The translations under genes were made by a program, and so were the position numbers. Of a stretch of DNA of 38,425 nucleotides, positions 34,729-38,425 are shown one piece after another. Source of the DNA: JABHHG01 sp964419445 (lineage in GTDB: Bacteria > Fidelibacterota > Marinisomatia > SCGC-AAA003-L08 > D37C17); NCBI GenBank assembly GCA_964419445.1, contig CAYQPE010000006.1:1-38425 (forward strand), written 5' to 3'. Under the pieces are notes generated by a model. That model searched no databases and was not told where the DNA came from. It saw nothing but the letters and a program-made list of their open reading frames with translations. How positions within the stretch are numbered: position 1 is the stretch's first letter; each line of letters starts with the position of its first letter.

Positions 34729-35479
34729 TTGAAAGCAATAATTCCCGTTGCCGGGCATGGAACTCGATTAGAACCCCATTCACTGCATACACAAAAATGT
34801 TTACTTCCCGTTGCAGGTAAGCCAGTATTAGCACATATTTTAGATAATATTATTGGTGCTGGAATAACAGAAATTACATTTATTGTAGGACATCATGCAT
34901 CCCATGTAATTGATTTTTGTAATTCCTTAAATTCTACTTTAAANNNNNNNNNNNNNNNNNNNNNNNNNNNNNNNNNNNNNNNNNNNNNNNNNNNNNNNNN
35001 NNNNNNNNNNNNNNNNNNNNNNNNNNNNNNNNNNNNNNNNNNNCCCAAAGAGTAACTTGGCAATAGCAGGTATTTATGGGATTCAATCTCAAAGATTATT
35101 GTTAGCATCGCTCCAATATTTATTTGATAATGATATTACAACAAAAAATGAATATCAATTAACTGATGCATTACAAAAAATGTTACAGGATGGGCATCCA
35201 TTTATTCATACAATGATTGACAATTGTTTAGATTGTGGAATTCCTGAAACACTTTTGGAAACCAATAAAGTATTATTAGAGAGAAAAAATTCTAATACTA
35301 TACATCAAAGTGCTAAAATCGAAAATTCAACATTAATTAATACTACTGTTATGGATAATTGTAGAGTTGATAATGCAGAACTAAACAATGTAATAGTACT
35401 ATCAGGCGCAACGGTAAAAGGTTGTAAATTGGAAAACCAAATTATCGGTCATAACCAAGTATTAGAAGCAGTTATTTAA
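34729..35479 (+). CDS. Sugar nucleotidyltransferase, interrupted by assembly gap
   Basis: One gene seen in two pieces. The first part starts with the nucleotide-binding GHGTRLEPHSLHTQKCLLPVAGKPVLAH, close to glucose-1-phosphate thymidylyltransferase and other NTP-transferases. After 100 N the second part reads KSNLAIAGIYGI and continues through the end of the catalytic fold to a short hexapeptide-repeat-like left-handed helix (KIENSTLINTTVMDNCRVDNAELNNVIV). The two parts are in different frames only because the N-run is a placeholder; a true gap divisible by three would join them. The TTG start directly follows the hpf stop. It probably activates a sugar for cell-envelope glycans, but the exact sugar and nucleotide are not readable. 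Confidence 0.82.
34944..35043. other. Assembly gap of 100 N
   Basis: Exactly 100 undefined bases inside the nucleotidyltransferase gene, probably a scaffolding placeholder of unknown true length. Family spacing suggests that roughly 250-300 nt are missing. Confidence 0.95.
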
Positions 35480-35488
35480 GGGCTTAAA

Positions 35489-36685
35489 ATGAACAATAAT
35501 TATGTTATTACTTCAGAATCAGTAACTGAAGGGCATCCAGATAAAGTTAGTGATCAAATTTCTGATGCAATATTAGATGCAATTTTATCAAATGATTCTG
35601 CAGGTAGGGTTGCATGTGAAACATTAACCACCACAGATTTAGTTGTAATTTCTGGAGAGATTACCACAAATAATCATCCCATTTACGAAGAGATTATTCG
35701 TAAAACAGTAGAAGAAATTGGATATAATTATGCAGATGAAGGATTCGATGCAAAAACTCTAAATGTTTCTTTATATATTGATGAGCAAAGCCCTCATATA
35801 AAACAGGGTGTAGATAAGACTGAAAATAGAGAACAGGGTGCTGGCGACCAAGGGTTAATGTTTGGATTTGCATGCAAAGAAACTCCAGAGCTCATGCCAC
35901 TTCCTATTATACTTTCTCATCGATTAGCTGAAAGGTTGGCAGAAGTGCGTAAAAATGGTCAATTCCCATGGTTACGCCCTGATGGAAAAACACAAGTTAC
36001 TGTTGAGTATAATGGCACCACTCCTGTAAAAATCACTAAAGTTGTTTTGGCTACTCAACATGAAGATATGAAACATCAATTCAATGACTCTGAAGAAGAA
36101 GAGTTAAAGTTCATTGAATTAAATATGATTGATTATGTAATCAAGCCTGTATTAGATCAATATGAATATCCCTATGAAGAAAATTTTATTATTAATGGTA
36201 CAGGTCGTTTTGTAGAAGGTGGCCCCAAGGCCGATACTGGCTTAACAGGACGAAAAATAATTGTTGATACTTATGGTGGTTATGCTCGGCATGGTGGTGG
36301 AGCATTTTCTGGGAAAGACCCCTCAAAAGTAGATAGATCTGCAGCTTATATGGCTAGATATATTGCTAAAAATATTGTTGCAGCTGACCTTGCAGAACGT
36401 TGTGAAATTCAGTTGGCTTATAGTATTGGTGTTGCAGAACCTGTATCATTTTTAGTAGATACTATGGGGACGGGCATTGTATCTGATACTGAGTTGACAA
36501 CCATCGTTCAGCAGATTTTTGACTTAAAACCTGAAGGAATTATAGAGTCACTAAATTTAAGACATACCGAATATAAACCATTGGCAGCATACGGGCATCT
36601 TGGAAGAGATGGATATTCATGGGAAAAAACTGATAAAACAACAGAATTAAAGGAATTGGCAAATGAAGGTATCAACATTGGCTGA
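35489..36685 (+). CDS. metK: S-adenosylmethionine synthetase
   Basis: MetK makes S-adenosylmethionine from methionine and ATP. The 398-aa protein has the family signatures SVTEGHPDKVSDQISDAILDA near the N terminus, GAGDQGLMFGFAC (near residue 117) and the phosphate-binding GGGAFSGKDPSKVDRSAAYMARYIAKN (near residue 270). The ATG is preceded by AAGGG, 10 nt after the nucleotidyltransferase. No SAM riboswitch fits in this short gap. The 3' end overlaps ahcY by 23 nt, so the two enzymes of the methyl cycle are made from one message. Confidence 0.97.
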   Translation: MNNNYVITSESVTEGHPDKVSDQISDAILDAILSNDSAGRVACETLTTTDLVVISGEITTNNHPIYEEIIRKTVEEIGYNYADEGFDAKTLNVSLYIDEQSPHIKQGVDKTENREQGAGDQGLMFGFACKETPELMPLPIILSHRLAERLAEVRKNGQFPWLRPDGKTQVTVEYNGTTPVKITKVVLATQHEDMKHQFNDSEEEELKFIELNMIDYVIKPVLDQYEYPYEENFIINGTGRFVEGGPKADTGLTGRKIIVDTYGGYARHGGGAFSGKDPSKVDRSAAYMARYIAKNIVAADLAERCEIQLAYSIGVAEPVSFLVDTMGTGIVSDTELTTIVQQIFDLKPEGIIESLNLRHTEYKPLAAYGHLGRDGYSWEKTDKTTELKELANEGINIG

Positions 36686-37994
36686 GCCAGAAGTAAATAC
36701 TACTTTTACAGATTATAAAGTTGCAGATATAAAACTGGCAGATTTTGGTCGAAAGGAAATTCTCTTAGCCCAAGCCGAAATGCCGGGGCTAATGGCGATT
36801 CGAGAAAAATATGGCAAAGAAAAACCATTGAATGGTGCTCGAATTGCAGGTTGTATTCATATGACAATTCAAACGGCAGTACTTATAGAAACATTAGTTG
36901 ATTTAGGTGCAGATGTGCGATGGTCTTCATGCAATATTTATTCTACACAGGATCATGCTGCTGCAGCTATAGCTGAAGCCGGTTATCCTGTATTTGGATG
37001 GAAAGGAGAGACTGAGGAAGAATATTGGTGGTGTGTAGAACAAACCCTTGATTTTGGTAATGGTCTTGGTCCCAATATACTTTTAGATGATGGTGGCGAC
37101 CTCACGCAAATTATTTTGGAAAAATACCAACATTTAATTCCTGAAATTAAAGGCGTTTCTGAAGAAACCACAACGGGCGTTCATCGACTATATCAGTTAA
37201 TGGAAGAAGGTAATTTACCTTTTCCTGCCATTAATGTAAATGATTCAGTAACAAAGTCAAAGTTTGACAATAAATATGGATGTAGAGAATCATTAGCTGA
37301 TGGCATTAAACGTGCAACTGATATTATGCTTGCAGGCAAAAAAGTAGTTGTATGCGGATTTGGTGATGTTGGTAAAGGTTGTGCGCAATCTATGGCTGGT
37401 TATGGCATGCAAGTATTTGTAACTGAGATTGATCCAATTTGTGCGCTACAAGCTGCAATGGAAGGATTCTCTGTTGTAACCATGGATGAAGCATGCGAAT
37501 ATGGAGATATTTTTGTTACTACCACAGGGAATTGTGATGTGGTAACTGGTGCTCATATGGAAAAGATGAAAAATAATGCAATCCTTTGCAATATTGGTCA
37601 TTTTGATCATGAAATAGATGTGGCATATCTTGAAAATAGTAATTCAATTTCTGAGGAAAATATTAAACCTCAAGTTGATAAATTTACATTTGAAGATGGC
37701 CATTCAATCATCTTACTTTCTCGTGGAAGACTTGTTAATTTAGGCAATGCAACGGGACATCCATCTTTTGTAATGTCTAATTCATTTACAAATCAAGTAT
37801 TAGCACAAATTGCGTTATGGAAAGGTGAAGTGACGGATGGAGTTCATGTACTTTCAAAAGAATTAGATGAGGAAGTTGCACGATTACATTTAGAGCATCT
37901 TGGTGTGAAACTTACCAAAATGACAGATAAACAAGCCAAGTATATCGGTGTTAATAAAAAGGGACCATTTAAACCGGAGCATTACCGTTATTAA
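36663..37994 (+). CDS. ahcY: Adenosylhomocysteinase (SAH hydrolase)
   Basis: AhcY splits S-adenosylhomocysteine into adenosine and homocysteine, relieving inhibition of methyltransferases. The 443-aa protein contains YKVADIKLADFGRKEI, RIAGCIHMTIQTAVLIETL, the NAD-binding GFGDVGKGCAQSM (from residue 232) and the conserved C-terminal KPEHYRY that closes the neighbouring subunit's NAD site. The ATG lies inside the metK end and is preceded by AAGGA with 9-nt spacing, which supports this start. Use of AhcY rather than the Pfs/LuxS route means that the organism recycles SAH in one step. Confidence 0.97.
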   Translation: MKVSTLAEPEVNTTFTDYKVADIKLADFGRKEILLAQAEMPGLMAIREKYGKEKPLNGARIAGCIHMTIQTAVLIETLVDLGADVRWSSCNIYSTQDHAAAAIAEAGYPVFGWKGETEEEYWWCVEQTLDFGNGLGPNILLDDGGDLTQIILEKYQHLIPEIKGVSEETTTGVHRLYQLMEEGNLPFPAINVNDSVTKSKFDNKYGCRESLADGIKRATDIMLAGKKVVVCGFGDVGKGCAQSMAGYGMQVFVTEIDPICALQAAMEGFSVVTMDEACEYGDIFVTTTGNCDVVTGAHMEKMKNNAILCNIGHFDHEIDVAYLENSNSISEENIKPQVDKFTFEDGHSIILLSRGRLVNLGNATGHPSFVMSNSFTNQVLAQIALWKGEVTDGVHVLSKELDEEVARLHLEHLGVKLTKMTDKQAKYIGVNKKGPFKPEHYRY

Positions 37995-38425
37995 AATAGT
38001 TTCAAATTTTAATTATACACATTTATTTAAAAGAAGAGTTTTACACACTCTTCTTTTTGTATTATTTTACAGTTGCTCTATAGACATCCCTGAAAAATGG
38101 GAACCGCCTCAATGGCATATTCCGTTAACCATGCCACTTATTGACCAAGTATATTCATTATCTAATATTAGTAACCCGAATAATCCTACAAATACCATTC
38201 AGATTGATTCAACAAATAATACATTTTTCATTGTTATGGATACTACAATTATACCCGAGGATGAACCAATAAGCATAGGTGATGAGCTTTTCTTTATACC
38301 TGAATCCGATTTAACTATTCCTGCTATAGATCCAATCAAAATAGAAAATAGTGCTATTCCTTTAGAGAGAGTCACAATTCCATTTGAAATAAATTTAAAT
38401 GATTTAGTTACTTTAGATGGTGATT
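37990..38425 (+). CDS. Unknown lipoprotein, 5' part, with non-standard start
   Basis: An open frame runs to the right edge of the window and encodes a lipoprotein: a basic hydrophobic leader (about FKRRVLHTLLFVLFYSC) with the lipobox cysteine at 38074-38076, then a Pro- and Ile-rich exported sequence (SIDIPEKWEPPQWHIPLTMPL). No ATG, and no GTG or TTG after the ahcY stop, precedes the leader in frame. Candidate starts are ATT 37990 (GGAG 10 nt upstream, giving a 28-residue signal peptide) or GTG 37948 inside ahcY. The family is not recognised; exported lipoproteins with a WEPPxWxxPLxxPL-like opening seem plausible in this group, but I cannot name one. A terminator-like hairpin lies within the signal-peptide codons. 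Confidence 0.65.
   Translation, partial: MKIVSNFNYTHLFKRRVLHTLLFVLFYSCSIDIPEKWEPPQWHIPLTMPLIDQVYSLSNISNPNNPTNTIQIDSTNNTFFIVMDTTIIPEDEPISIGDELFFIPESDLTIPAIDPIKIENSAIPLERVTIPFEINLNDLVTLDGD
38029..38058 (+). terminator. Terminator-like hairpin after ahcY, inside the next gene's leader
   Basis: A perfect 11-bp stem (38029-38039 with 38047-38057), a 7-nt loop and a T-run at its end make a plausible intrinsic terminator 34 nt after the ahcY stop. The stem has fewer GC pairs than the other terminators in the window. It overlaps codons for the lipoprotein signal peptide, so it may act conditionally. Confidence 0.6.

Noticed and set aside
35044..35479. A separate hexapeptide acyltransferase gene after the N-run
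   Set aside because: The segment begins with the KSNLAIAGIYGI strand of the nucleotidyltransferase fold, so it is the second half of the gene starting at 34729.
35480..35488. SAM riboswitch before metK
   Set aside because: The gap is only 9 nt and the upstream gene runs to it, so no aptamer can fit.

Overview
The window is an AT-rich stretch of a bacterial chromosome, probably from a marine member of the Fibrobacterota-Chlorobiota-Bacteroidota supergroup; Marinimicrobia (SAR406) is the best guess. The grounds are a gingipain-type (C25) peptidase ending in a type IX secretion sorting domain, a CarboxypepD_reg/plug/barrel TonB-dependent protein, an Hc1-type mini histone, a NagZ-serine hydrolase lipoprotein fusion and a NamZ (DUF1343) protein. 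This is family-level inference; no taxonomic search was run. Every supported gene lies on the + strand. Genes are tightly packed, often with 1-23 nt overlaps, and GTG, TTG and probably ATT starts occur. No rRNA, tRNA, CRISPR array, insertion sequence or prophage was seen. No gene-free stretch exceeds about 140 nt, apart from a 100-N assembly gap at 34944-35043.

Layout. (1) 1-2921: the 3' part of a TauE/SafE permease, then moeA-moaD-moaE-mobA, the late steps of molybdenum cofactor synthesis. (2) 2929-5653: a small secreted Cys-rich protein and a TonB-dependent outer-membrane protein whose only three cysteines sit together in the plug. A perfect 12-bp hairpin buries the receptor's ribosome binding site just after the small gene's stop codon. 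(3) 5740-6709: cold shock protein, membrane rhodanese and mini histone H1, with two strong terminators. (4) 6795-18581: polA, an ABC-2 transporter pair, then a run that looks like cell-wall sugar salvage: BadF-family sugar kinase, alanine racemase (likely ATT start), NagZ-serine hydrolase lipoprotein, sodium:solute symporter and NamZ lipoprotein. (5) 18612-26651: M16 peptidase, two small unknowns (one ending in a CXXCH haem site), the C25 peptidase with dockerin repeats and sorting domain, a small Cys-rich zinc-binding candidate and an unknown Lys-tailed protein. (6) 26752-37994: a housekeeping run of type 2 ileS with an altered GXHH signature, dksA-like, lspA, rluD-like, xer recombinase, pckA, hpf, a sugar nucleotidyltransferase broken by the N gap, metK and ahcY. 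(7) 37990-38425: the start of an unknown lipoprotein whose signal-peptide region coincides with a terminator-like hairpin.

The most unusual points are the GXHH/DMHKS isoleucyl-tRNA synthetase, the Cys-rich protein/hairpin/Cys-plug receptor module, the probable ATT starts, the salvage cluster with its two-domain NagZ, and three places where an intrinsic terminator abuts or overlaps the start of the next gene.
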